A stretch of DNA of 64,000 nt from Heligmosomoides polygyrus polygyrus. Lineage: Eukaryota; Nematoda; Chromadorea; Rhabditida; Heligmosomidae. Both the position numbers and the translations under genes were made by a program. Location: the NCBI GenBank assembly GCA_947396885.1, contig OX377205.1, positions 69,350,969 to 69,414,968 of the forward strand, written 5' to 3'. A model generated the notes under the pieces. That model was given only the letters and a program-made list of their open reading frames with translations, was not told the origin of the DNA and ran no database searches. This document shows, piece by piece, positions 38,429 through 48,256 of the stretch (position 1 is its first letter; the number at the start of each line of letters is the position of its first letter).

Positions 38429-39323
38429 GCAAGAGGTGCAATCTTGGTGCAATCGCTTGTAGCGGTTTGGACTCAAATTGAACGTGAAGAAGACCGAGTA
38501 TTTAACGACGGACGTTACCGAGTCCAGCTCCATCAAGATTAACGGCATTGAGCTCCCACGCACTTCGGTTTTAAGTACCTGGGATCAGCAGTAGCATCCG
38601 ATGGCAATCTGATGACTGAAGTGAACTCATGCGTGAGTGCAGCTTAGTCCAAGTGGCGCTCGTTGACAGGGGTTTACTGTGATAGGAAGATAGGAAGATA
38701 CCAGAGCGCTTGAAGTCAAAGATCTATTGAACCGTCGTCCGGCCGGTAGTGATGTACGGTGCTGAGCGTTGGCCTGCAACTAAGGAAGCTGAAACGCGCC
38801 TCAACGTCATGGAGACGAAGATGCTGCGCTGGACGGCTGGAGTCACGCGCATGGACCGCATCCGAAACGATGTCATTCGGCAGAAGTTCGGTGTCGCGCC
38901 GATAGCGACAAGATGCACGAAGCTCGCTTGCGATGGTACGGCCACGTTGTGCGCGGGAAAGAAGACAACGTCCGCAAGATATTGCGTTGGAAGTGTCAGG
39001 AAAGCAGCTTAGAAGCAGAAGCAGCGATGGGCCGAAGCAGCGATGGGCTGATACGTTACATATGAATTTGAAAGCAGCTGGTGTCCACCCTGATCTAGCG
39101 CTGGATCCGGAAAGGTGGCGTCATGACACCAGAATAGCGCACCCTGCTACGAAGCGGGACTAAAGAAGAAGAAGAAGAAGGAAGAAGAAGGATGAAGAAG
39201 GAGGAAGAGGGAAGAAGAAGGGAGAAGGAAGAAGAAGGAAGAAGAAGGAAGAAGAAGAAGAAGAAGGAAGAAGAAGAAGAAGAAGAAGGAAGAAGGAAGA
39301 AGAAGAAGAAGAGGAAGAAGATG
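38429..39323 (+). mobile_element. 5'-truncated RTE (BovB-like) LINE with 16-bp TSD and (GAA)n tail
   Basis: Plus-strand 3' end of the RTE family whose longer copy is at 53259-56421. It shows, in broken frames, LNVKKTEY, SSIKINGIELPRTSV, YLGSAVASDGN and the tail QRWADTLHMNLKAAGVHPD, with a stop at 39161-39163. A purine tract of GAA-type repeats (39163-39323) follows as the 3' tail. The 16-bp repeat ATGAAGCATCAAAGTA at 38413-38428 and 39324-39339 is a target-site duplication. Truncation of the 5' end, loss of frame and an intact duplication are typical of a dead-on-arrival LINE copy. Confidence 0.93.
39163..39323 (+). repeat. (GAA/GGAA)n microsatellite grown from LINE tail
   Basis: About 160 bp of almost pure purine on the plus strand, mainly GAA units with interspersed GGAA. 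It is the expanded 3' tail of the RTE copy; the sister copy at 56421 has only about 20 bp of it. Long Lys/Glu or Phe/Ser/Leu frames across it are artefacts. Confidence 0.9.
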
Positions 39324-39463
39324 ATGAAGCATCAAAGTAAGAATATGTGTGTCCTTTACAATAGCTTTTGTTATATCGTTTACAAAGGTTCCATGCGAAC
39401 GGCAATTTTGCTATCAATCGAATAAAAATCGTGACCTCTTGGACGAGTGCATGGCGCAATCTA

Positions 39464-40366
39464 TTAGGTTGTCCCATAAGTCTGCGCCGTTTTTTTCAAC
39501 GATTCACTGCAGATTTCGCCGGCCGTCTCTTGCATAGCGCTGCATAGCTTTCGAAAGAGAATGATTTGCACTATCAGAAGGTGTATTGCATTTCTTATTC
39601 CGTCCTGAATTTTGTCAATTTTTAGGTCGTTGAAGTGAAAAGTGAAAAAGTGAAAAGTTGCCATTTGCGCACTTGTTCTCTCCGCTTAGGTTTGTAATTT
39701 TTTGCGCAATTTTTTATAGCATTTGAAAGACAATGTTCAGTACTACAAGAATATGTGTTAGTGCTATTTGCACATTTGTCCTTTATTGATTTTTAGGTCA
39801 TCAAATTGGGACGTCCGAAGGAGGATGGTTGTTTTTGCCGACAGCTCCTGCTCTGCGGTTGGACTTTTTGGGTTGGTGTTATACGTCATTCGAAAGAAAA
39901 TGTCTTGCTCTATAAGAATATGTGTCGCGTTTATTGATTTCTTTTTTCTCTCTTTCAACAAAATGCCAGAAAGGGAAAAATCGTCTTCACCAACAACTCC
40001 TCCTTCTTCAGTTGTTGATATTCGACAGAAATCAGCATGAGCCAATAAACGCGACACAAATTCTTACTGAGCAAGACATCCTCTTCCAAACGACATATAA
40101 CACCAAGCAAAAAAGTCCAACCGCAGAACCGGAGTTTTGGTAAAAATTCGGACGGAAAAGTTGGAATTCCCAATTTGATGGCCTAAAAATCAATAAAGGA
40201 CAAGTGAGAAAATAACACTAACACATATTCTTGTAGTACAGAACATTGTCTTCCAAGTGCTATAAAAAACTGCGCAAAAAATTACAAACCTAAGCGGAGA
40301 GAACAAGTGCGCAAATGACTACTTTTTCACTTTTTCACTTTTCACTTCAACGACCTAAAGATCGGC
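39464..40366. mobile_element. Large palindrome beside a mariner-type terminus
   Basis: Arms 39622-39936 and 40043-40366 are inverted copies of roughly 90 percent identity by eye, with a spacer of about 106 bp. Shared blocks include AGTGAAAAGTGAAAAAG, CGCACTTGTTCTCTCCGC and ACAAGAATATGTGTTAGTG. At 39464 a TA is followed by TTAGGTTGTCCCATAAGTC, a classical mariner end. No matching right terminus was found near 40367, so the mariner end may belong to an older partly deleted element. It is non-coding. Confidence 0.75.
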
Positions 40367-41374
40367 GCTTTCAGTCTTCCCCGAGATTTGACCTGTCTAG
40401 GTGAGGGTCACGCAAGTATGCTGGCCAATGGTTGGACTTCAATTCTGGTGGAAGTATTTGGTCAGACGACCAATAGTGATCGATGACCAATATCAATCGA
40501 TATTATCGATTTTCCCACCTGCGTGACCGGATTTCGCCCAAATGTGGCGATGAAGTGGAATCCATTGGCTAGATGGACTTTATGGCAGGTAAAAATAATA
40601 TCACTAATATTGATCAATATTATGGATTTTTCGACGAGCGTCATAATATATATGTACATGGACTGGCGTTTCTCTCTCTGTTCCCGTCCTCCCATTCGTC
40701 CGACCTACCGAGGACAGCCTCCGAAGGAGATTCGTATCTCGATCGGCATTATTGATCTCCGATACTTGAATACTTGGGCAGGGAACAGGCTTTCCGATCC
40801 TATATGGTGAACGGGGAAGGCATCTGTGTCTGTGGCTTCGTCTCTCTGTCGCCATATAAAGGAAGTGCTGAGGCGGGGAGGGGGTAGTAGGAATTACTGA
40901 CGCAGGGATCACCTATTGGTTCAACAGCATCGATCGATCGACGAACACCGATCGATTTTATCGATATTTCTGCAGATTAGATATTCCGGAGTCAGATTCA
41001 CACCGCTGCGTGGAGAAGCTGCGTGTCAACTGTTTGAGGACTTACCCTATCCTATCCTGTGGAATAAGCGAGGCCCTGTCGAAACGTCAGGTCGCACGAA
41101 TAAAGGTTCACCATAAAAACCTCGAAAGGCACATAAGAATCTAACACAGCGAAAACACCTTTTCTTCTTGAATGTGGTTAAAAGGCTTATGGAAGAAACC
41201 TAAAACTGCCGTCACCGAGCCATTCTATTTTCGGGTTTTGGTTTCGGCCCAATTAGACTTTTGGCGACTGTTAGGTCGCTAAACATCTGTTGGTATATAA
41301 AGCGGTTAATCCGTCGTCGTAGTGGGCCGCCCGGAGTAGGGAACGAAAGATACTACAGCATGTGATACCGCGGC
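40367..41374. other. Interval with ATCGAT-rich palindromes; no gene
   Basis: Three short AT-rich palindromic patches (ATCGATATTATCGAT near 40497; ATTGATCAATATTAT near 40609; ATCGATCGATCG near 40928) share a pattern. Around 41293-41370 lies AGCGGTTAATCCGT followed by GATACTACAGCATGTG, repeated near 46633-46725. No coding exon was supported. Confidence 0.45.
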
Positions 41375-42398
41375 GTATCTTACCAGGATACTATCTCAAC
41401 GGTAGGTCGGAACGGCGCAAATGTTGTATATGGGCAGAACCGCCTCTCTCTGGGTAGTAACAAACTGCAGGTATCTCAACCCCAATACAACTCTGCGCAG
41501 AGTTAGGGGCGACGGAAGTCGCGGGTTGGCGCCCGTTGATTCACGTGCTCCACACACAGTTGACGGGCGCGCGCCGGATGAGGGCTCGTATCGCGGCTAA
41601 GCGCAGTGCTCAGGTGGCGTAGTAGGGAAGAGCTCGGGCTCGTAAACGCGGGGTCGGGGGTTTGGACCCTGCAGACTGCGTTTGTTTTGCACTTTTGCAA
41701 AATCCATGTTTATCATATAAGTAATCCAGCTAGGGGTACTATAGTGTGTTATAGAGCATGTTTACATATAACATACCACCCATACAGTTAACAAGGCTGG
41801 TCCAGGCAGGGTCACCGATTTCGCTGAAACTTTGTCTAGGGAGCTATTTGGGGTGCTGATTACGAATCTGACATCCGTTTTTCACGATTCCGTCTCTACC
41901 TGCCGTCATCGGCAGAAACTTTAAGAATGTAATCCTGTGCCTTCCTGTATCTATATTATTCAGCCGAATCGTGAAAAACGGATGTCAGATTCGTGATCAG
42001 CACCCCAAATAACCCCCTAGACAAAGTTTCAGCGAAAATTTTTTTTGACCGAAGTCTTGTCGGTGGAGTCGGAACTTTTTACTAGTGCCACCAAATATCT
42101 ATCGTTACATAACTATAGCTTCACACAAAATAGGCTTAAAATAAGTGACACACAGAAGTGAACACTTTAGCTAATCTGTAGTTTGAAGCATATTTTATAT
42201 GTAAACGTGCTCTATAACACACTATAATACCCCTAGGTAGATTACCTAAACATGGATTTTGCAAAAGTGCAAAACGAACGCAGTCTGCAGGATCCAAACC
42301 CTCGACCCCGCGGTTGTTTGTTACTACCCAGAGAGAGGCGGTTCTGCCCATATACAACACTTGCGCCGTTCTGACCTACCGTTGAGATAGTATCCTGG
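41375..42398. mobile_element. Inverted-repeat element with a tRNA-like module in its left arm
   Basis: Left-arm blocks (ACCAGGATACTATCTCAACG, GGCAGAACCGCCTCTCTCTG, GCAGACTGCGTT, TTTGCACTTTTGCAAAATCC, TATAGAGCATGTTTACATAT) recur inverted in the right arm (42165-42398). Within the left arm, about 41611-41672 carries an A-box-like GTGGCGTAGTAGGGAAGAGC and a B-box-like GGGTTTGGACCC. The right arm lacks about 170 bp of this part. The centre is another hairpin (41819-42036). The right end is abutted by a MITE at 42402. Confidence 0.65.
41819..42036. repeat. Inner hairpin with about 70-bp arms
   Basis: 41819-41890 and 41966-42036 are inverted copies (TTTCGCTGAAACTTTGTCTA at the outer ends, CGTTTTTCACGATTC at the inner ends). 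They contain the recurrent module GCTGAT[C/T]ACGAATCTGACATC that is also found at about 940, 34480 and 36970. Confidence 0.85.
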
Positions 42399-42401
42399 TT
42401 A

Positions 42402-42542
42402 AGGCCTTCGCACACTTTCGCCGCCACGCGGCGCGGCACCACGATTGCCATAGATATCGATTTGCCTCGCGAGGCGATTCTGCGTCTCTGCCCATGCTTA
42501 AAGATAGGGCTGCCGCGTGGCGGCGAAAGTGTGCGAAGGCCT
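42402..42542. mobile_element. 141-bp PIF/Harbinger-type MITE, TTA duplication, perfect long termini
   Basis: AGGCCTTCGCACACTTTCGC and about 11 more bases are perfectly repeated in inverse orientation at the right end. TTA flanks both sides (42399-42401 and 42543-42545). A perfect terminal repeat of about 31 bp suggests a young insertion. Confidence 0.9.
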
Positions 42543-42545
42543 TTA

Positions 42546-43251
42546 GCCGGATTGTCGGTATTGCCTGCCCCATCACTGTGTTTGGTACCAAGTGGAGGGG
42601 GGGGGGGTGGTGAAGTACGGATGGTGATCGTGAGTGCCTGGATTCGGAAGGCGTGTCATAAACGTCATGCCACGTGCGTCAGGATTCAGAAGTCCTGTCA
42701 CCGATATCGTCCCACGAGGGATCGAACTCAAAGACGTGTCACCGAGGTCGATAAAGCGATGTCGATATTGGTTTAGCCATTGTATCTAATTAGGGATCAA
42801 CGACGAGGAACTTATTCATCTGGGAGAAGCCCGAACCGCTTGAGAGACCCCGGCTGGCTACAGACACTTTGTTGTAATTGCACGAATGCGATGTGGATTG
42901 GGAAGGCTTCGTACGAACTGTTTGAGGAGCATTACTCTATCCCACGCTGTATTCAAAAACAGATTTGGTTCGCTGTAATTTGGTAAACAGGTCTAAAGGG
43001 TAGCAGTGGAACAGCTACAGCTAGGGGTTTTACTTTCAGGGTTTGTTGGCGAAATCAACAAGAATTTTAGCAAACGGTAGGCCACTGAACGTCTGATGGC
43101 GGCCTGCGCAACGATTTTTGAGCCAGTAGGTGGTGTACTGTACCTCCCAGAAAAATGAGATGGTGAGTGAGAGGCTTATCTGGCCAAGGGATGCATGGAA
43201 GATGAAAGCGGCCAACATTTGATGCTGTGTGGATCCTTAACAACCCTGATA
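42546..43251. other. Interval with poly-G run and repeat similarity to 46.6 kb
   Basis: A poly-G run starts near 42597. The following 150 bp resemble 46740-46930 (GGATTC-GAAG-GTGT...GTCACCGA blocks). No gene was supported. Confidence 0.45.
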
Positions 43252-44770
43252 AGGGAACTGTCTGAACGGTACCCTGGAACGGCAAGAATGAATACTATAG
43301 GGAGAATCTCCGCCCTCCAATTAGTAGCAGAACGTGTTTTATTTTTGCTGAATCCTTGAGGCAGACGAGTAAGAGGGTGTAATTGTTAAGGGTCCCAGAC
43401 CGAGTTCACCACGGAAGCGCAAGATGGCACGTTAGTGGTGCAGGTTCGTGAGGTCGAGGGCTCGGTTTCCATGCTATGCCGCGTTTTTGCACTTTTACCA
43501 TAGTGTCGGATTTCCATAGAGATTTCCATATCTGAACTTGTGTTCGGCTTCACAGTTCCTGCTCAGTGGCACTCCGCTGCAGCCCAAGCCTGGAATCGAG
43601 ATACAGTCCACTTTCCCCAGTTCTCAAACTTGTATAGGACAACAATTCTGGTATAGCCAAAGCTTTTCTTCCGAATCGATCTGTCCTTCAGAAAACGTGA
43701 TAGTGCCTTCACTGATTAGTGGCATCGTGACTCCGGCACAGTCATCTTCTGTTCCGTAGGATACTTGCTATCCTTTCCCCAGCTTCATCTCGTCTCTCGA
43801 AGGTGCAGCATCCAGCGAAGATCCACACTTCAGTGTCAGTACGTGAATGACCACTTGAGGGTTAGCAGATATTGTAGAGTCAGTGTTGGCGGCAGCAGCT
43901 TGTTATGACCGCGCGACTTTGTAAGCATAACAGAGGCGAGAATATTGATCGAGGTGGTGGGTCAAGTTGAAGATCATGTGGTCCCCTCCTACACTGTGAG
44001 TACACTGGTGGAACTCACCTCCCCGACACTAATAAATTGCATTTTGAAGCATTTTTCTGTCATTCTGCCGCTGTTTCATGTTGTTCCTGTGTCAAAATTT
44101 CTTACGTTGACAAATGAGAACAATTTGTTGGAGTAAAAGTTTCACACAAAATCGCATTTGGCATATTTCGGACATTGCTGGTGAGTTACGAGATGTTGAC
44201 AAATAATAAGTAATAAAAACATCTGACTGTAGCAAACTCCAAAGACAAGTTCAGATATTGAAATCTCTATGTAAATCCGATACTATGGTAAAAAGTGCAA
44301 GATTGCGCAGCATGGGAACTGAACCCTCGACCTCACGAACATGAGGCAGCCCCTCCACCACTGCGCCACCCAGTACACGGTGCAAGCATATTGCGCTCCC
44401 GTGGTAAGCTCGCTCTGTGGACCGCTAACCATTACACCCTATTACTCGTTTGCCTCAAGGACTCGGCAAAAACAAAACATGTTCTGTCACAACGATGTTT
44501 TGTTGCGATCAAAACTTCTAGCGCCAGGCGGGACTCGAACCCGCACCTCCCCCTGACCGGGCGGGAATGCTCTACGCCACTACACCACCGGCGCCCTTTG
44601 ATCGAACGCAACATCCAACACCTCGTGGGACCGATCAGCACCCACCTGTATCCGCAATGAGCCAGAAGGAATCAAGGAATTAAAACATGTTCTGTCACTA
44701 ATTGGAGGACGGAGATTCTTCCTATAGTATTTAATCTTACCGTTCCGGCGTATCGTTCAGACAGTTCCCT
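43252..44770. mobile_element. 1.5-kb inverted-repeat element with tRNA-like modules in both arms
   Basis: The arms begin AGGGAACTGTCTGAACG (43252) and end with the complement CGTTCAGACAGTTCCCT (44770). Matching continues through AGAATCTCCGCCCTCCAATT, AGGCAGACGAGTAAGAGG and TTTCCATAGAGATTTCCATA. The right arm holds a tRNA-like segment on the minus strand at 44376-44308 (A box TGGCGCAGTGGTGGAGGGGC; 5-bp stem CCTCA/TGAGG; B box GGGTTCAGTTCCC). The left arm has a shortened version at about 43433-43485 (GTGGTGCAGG, GGGCTCGGTTTCC). The right arm has been entered by SINE-B at 44491. The interior shows no certain transposase; a minus-strand frame at 43620-43765 is too weak to call. Confidence 0.7.
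44491..44681 (-). mobile_element. SINE-B: tRNA-like retroposed copy with 17-bp TSD
   Basis: The 74-nt tRNA-like segment (44594-44521, minus) folds with a 7-bp acceptor stem, a 4-bp D stem using G-U pairs and a perfect T arm (GCGGG-TTCGAGT-CCCGC). The anticodon stem has a G-G mismatch and position 33 is C, so I treat it as a pseudo-tRNA. The target-site duplication AAAACATGTTCTGTCAC lies at 44474-44490 and 44682-44698. The left arm of the host element (about 43330) lacks the insert. Confidence 0.82.
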
Positions 44771-45095
44771 TGTGAGTACAAAATTTAGCAGAAGCCTGGA
44801 CAAGTGTTTTAGCTTTGGGCGTAGGTGTATTTTGATCCACCCATACCCAAGAGCTCAGATATTACTACGGGAAGTCTCTCAGAAATGTAATGCATTTTTA
44901 AAGCTTTTTCAAATTCAGACCCTCACCTTGGCCGACAGTCGAAGCACCTACTATAACAGAAATAGATTTCGGGTCGCTTCTTGTCGACTACGGAGCCCCA
45001 CTTTTCATCTCTTTCTATAACGACGCCTTCGGGAAAAACATGTCTCGTATAGGTGGTAGGTAGCTCTTCTTGCATGAATTTTCAACGCAGAACAG

Positions 45096-45431
45096 TTTAT
45101 CCTTCAAGATTACTACGACATTCCTCTCGACGAGGCCGTGAAAGCGCTGAATTGCCAGACGCTCTACACCCGGTGCGCCAGCCTGATTGTCAGATTCGAA
45201 GCATGTCGTGAGGAGGACATCGCGGCTTTTACTGTAAGTTCGAGGTGGCGAGAGACTCTCTTTGTTGAGTTTCCACTCTAATCACGCTCACTTTCAGCCC
45301 GTTCTTAGGCTGCTGCTATTTCGTTGTGAGATGGGCTCCGATGTGGCTCAGTGGTGCCGCTGCACCCTGATGATGGCCAACTATGACTTCGCCGAGAGAG
45401 TTGTTGCTCTGCTGGTGAAGTTTGCAGGAAG
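45096..45431 (+). CDS. Candidate host exon pair (unrecognised gene)
   Basis: Exon 45096-45233 follows AACAG and encodes FILQDYYDIPLDEAVKALNC and then TLYTRCASLIVRFEACREED before the donor ACT|GTAAGT. Exon 45298-45431 follows CTTTCAG and encodes PVLRLLLFRCEMGSDVAQWC and then LMMANYDFAERVVALLVKF before AAG|GTTGCT. The 64-bp intron is phase 0 and typical of nematodes. Composition is clearly coding-like, with amphipathic leucine-rich helices. A possible upstream exon (about 44792-44972) is open in phase. The pair may belong to the same gene as 48257-62107, but the phases (2 then 0) do not join directly, so at least one exon would be missing between them. I do not recognise the family. Confidence 0.55.
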
Positions 45432-46480
45432 GTTGCTTATATCTTTCTGTGATTTTTGAAACAGACGCTGTGATGGATGCTTGAGACGAGGAAAGCAGTA
45501 GCTCTCCTTCCGTAGTTGGCGGTTCAATAGTTAGTAAAATAGAACAGAAGAATGAGCAGTGGAAGATTTACTGAGGAAGCGTGGTTCCTGTAGATATGCG
45601 GATGAGAGTCTCATTGAAGAAGACAAATAGGTTCAAGTCGATGGTATCAGCACATATACCACACTCCTGGGATATCACATCGAAGTGGGTGCGTGCCAGC
45701 TGCTCAGCCCTCTGGACTGGTTCTAAGGGTCACCAGAGGCGGTGTTAGACACTGTTCAGAATTCTGAGGGCGGCAGTTGTGCAAAGAAGAAACATCCTAG
45801 AAAGCTGATGCCTAAGATCGGGAGCATGCTAGGTTCAGTCCCACTTATGGTTTGGTACAAACAGGATCTCATTCTCTGGGACAGGTGTTGCAGTACTGCA
45901 ATATTAGTGCAATCCTAGTAGCCACTGCGTAGAGGAGTAGCCACTGCGTAAGCAGATCGAACACCCGCGTGATTACCGTCTCAAGACAAAATAGCAACAA
46001 GCTCCCTCTTGATGTGCCGGGCTAGTGTTCTGTCTCCACATAAATGTGTTTTCTCATTTTGCCATCGTTCTGGAAAAGGTAGAGGGCATAACCTTCACTT
46101 GGGTTGGGATGGAACAGGGTTATAAAAGCAGACTGTCTACTATGGAAATAGCGGTACTGTCTGCATCTATCTTATTATATTGAATGCGTTGCTCTGGATC
46201 CCTTGGGTGGGCATATAGGCTCGATTTAACAAAGAACGTTCATTTTATTTTGACATCTCTTAGGAGAAGGCAGGAGCTTACCGTAGTAGAGAAAATTGAG
46301 CATTTGGCGCTTCTTTCGCCCATTTTTTGTTGTTATTGTAGGTATTGAGAGAGCTGCAATTTTTGAGCAGCATCGGGTCAGTAAATTTTAATAATTAAAG
46401 TATACCAGACGATACTTGTTCTCGTTGTTTTGGGTTCACATCCATCAACGATTAAACAAGTAGGTATGCGGAGTAGGTGT
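45432..46480. other. Interval without supported gene
   Basis: Probably intron or intergenic DNA between candidate exons. The short block CATCTCTTAGGA-AAGGCA near 46255 recurs near 47905. Nothing else was identified. Confidence 0.4.
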
Positions 46481-46556
46481 AGAGATGCCCACGATGAGCG
46501 CTTTATCGGAGGTAGAGACACCTCCGATGAAGCGCTCATCGTGGGCATCTCTACCC
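46481..46556. repeat. 35-bp inverted repeat with 6-base loop
   Basis: GTAGAGATGCCCACGATGAG and the next 15 bases (46481-46515) pair with 46522-46556 with one mismatch around AGAGAC. This is one of the strongest simple hairpins in the window. It could be a very short palindromic MITE or a precursor-like stem. Terminator function is not expected in this genome type. Confidence 0.92.
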
Positions 46557-46629
46557 TTTATACCTTGTTGGTTTTATCGCTAATGCGGTGAGCATCTGTT
46601 TAATCGATCTAAGTTATGAAACTATGTAT

Positions 46630-46940
46630 ATATAGAGCGGTTAATCCGTGCGTCATGTAGGGAGTCACACGGAGGGAGGCGGGGGGGGGGGGGGGGGGAC
46701 AAGGGATACTACAGCATGTGGTACTGCGGCCGATTTCTGGGACACAATTAAGAGGTGCGGAGGGGAATCGCACAGCGGTGTCCAGATCCAGAGGGCGTAT
46801 TGCAGAAGTCGTAGCGGTCGGACCCAGAAGAGTGTTACAGATGTTGTGCAACCAGCGTCCAGGTTGAACTGAGTTGTAGACGCCGTGCACCGAGTGCCCC
46901 AATTCAAGGACATGTCACAGACGTAGTCCGCCGTGGAAAC
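46630..46940. repeat. Dispersed repeat copy with poly-G run
   Basis: This shares AGCGGTTAATCCGT and GATACTACAGCATGTG with 41293-41370 and shows weaker similarity to 42600-42750. It contains a poly-G run of about 19 near 46681-46699. Family type unknown. Confidence 0.55.
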
Positions 46941-47283
46941 GCGTCTGTGTTTACATATGTACCATTTTCACGTCGAATTGAATGCTTTTAAAATCAATTT
47001 GAACACTCTGCAAAGCTAGCTTCAACACTCTCGAGATCAAAGTGAATTCTAACTAAAGAACTCCGACACTAACTTACTTTGCAATTTTTTTTAGTTCACT
47101 GCCCCAGTTAGTGTAATAATTTTGTAATTTTTGTTTTTAGGGAAAAATAATAAATCAATATTTGTTTTAAAGCAAAGCAAAAAAAGAAGCATTTAGCGCA
47201 TTAAAAGAGCACTCATGCGGTCAAAAGGTATACGGAAGATTTACTATGTACTGTAGTGGAGTGCACTGGCCAATAAGCATGTA

Positions 47284-47700
47284 TTAGGTCGTTGCATATA
47301 AAATGGCCAATTTTGACTAAAAACTTTGACGGATCATATCTTTGCTTGGAAGCCATTTTATTAATCGAAATAAGCACTATTATGATTAATGCACTTTTCC
47401 CAACGCCTGTGGTTACTGATAGTGCTGCCGTCAACGCCGAACTGCTGTGCAGGATCTCTCACAATTTGACGCAGATCAGCTTCCACGATGGCTTTAAGTT
47501 GGTCGTCGTTAAGGAATGATGGCGGCCTACGTCGGTCTTCATCTTCGACACTTTCTCCGGATCGAATTGTTTTCAAAGCAGTGTCGAATTGTGCGTTTGT
47601 TAGCGCAATCCTTCCCAAATGCAGCGTTGGTGTTACGAGCTGCAGCCGCGTTGTTGTGTCCACTTTTCCATTCATATAATTAGAGCACCCGAATATCACT
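47284..47700 (-). mobile_element. Mariner remnant (transposase N-terminus)
   Basis: A TA at 47282-47283 followed by TTAGGTCGTTGCATATAAAA marks one terminus. The minus-strand frame 47699-47361 has the mariner DNA-binding pattern: KTIRSGESVEDEDRRR, then LNDDQLKAIVEADLRQIVRD and QQFGVDGSTISNHRRWEK. The catalytic domain and the other terminus are missing. Confidence 0.75.
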
Positions 47701-48256
47701 ACGATTCATGCTGTAAAACGACGCCAAAAACTCGGCAAGAGACAATTGTGTCCCGAAAGCTATAAATCGTAAGAAGGCAGAGGTTCTGCGCTTTCAGAAA
47801 CCATATGCAATTCCTGAAACGGAAACATTCGTAGCAACGAAAAAACGACCAGAAACTGAAGTAGCAGAATCGGTCATTTCGTATGCAACAAACTAGTATC
47901 TTGACATCTCTTAGGAAAAGGCACAAGCTTTCCACAGAGCATAATTGTTCCCTTATTTTGTGGTCGGATTGTGGTCGGTTTCATAATAAAGGTAAGAAGG
48001 AACAAAGAAGGGAAGGCAAACCGCCGAGGCCAAGGTGGTAGATTAACGGGGTCTGAGGGCTGAGCCCCCAAGAAAACGTTTGGCGTCCAGAAGGCCGTAG
48101 AACGTTTTGGTGGATTATAATGAGACCTTCTGCTTGTAGGATTCTCGAGCTTAACATCGGGTCGGTTCAGCTTCTGAAGGAGAAACCGCAACGATGTGTT
48201 AGTTTCCCTCGGGTATGGACTTCATGGTGATTGGCATTAGTTGCATGTATGTTCAG
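47701..48256. other. Interval without supported gene
   Basis: A minus-strand frame of 105 codons at 47.9-48.2 kb is Pro/Arg-rich with no motif and no splice support. I read it as chance. Confidence 0.4.

Noticed and set aside
39147..39477. Phe/Ser/Leu- or Lys/Glu-rich frames over the purine tract
   Set aside because: They are direct translations of the (GAA)n tail of the RTE copy.
43538..43765. Transposase-like peptide (SEGTITFSEGQID) on the minus strand inside the 43-44 kb inverted-repeat element
   Set aside because: It loosely resembles a Tc1-type segment, but only about 15 residues fit and no catalytic motif is present.
44521..44594. Functional tRNA gene
   Set aside because: Acceptor and T arms are good, but the anticodon stem has a G-G mismatch, position 33 is not U, and the unit is flanked by a 17-bp target-site duplication. 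A retroposed pseudo-tRNA fits better.
46481..46556. Rho-independent terminator
   Set aside because: The hairpin is strong but the sequence is eukaryotic and no U-tract or neighbouring gene fits that role.
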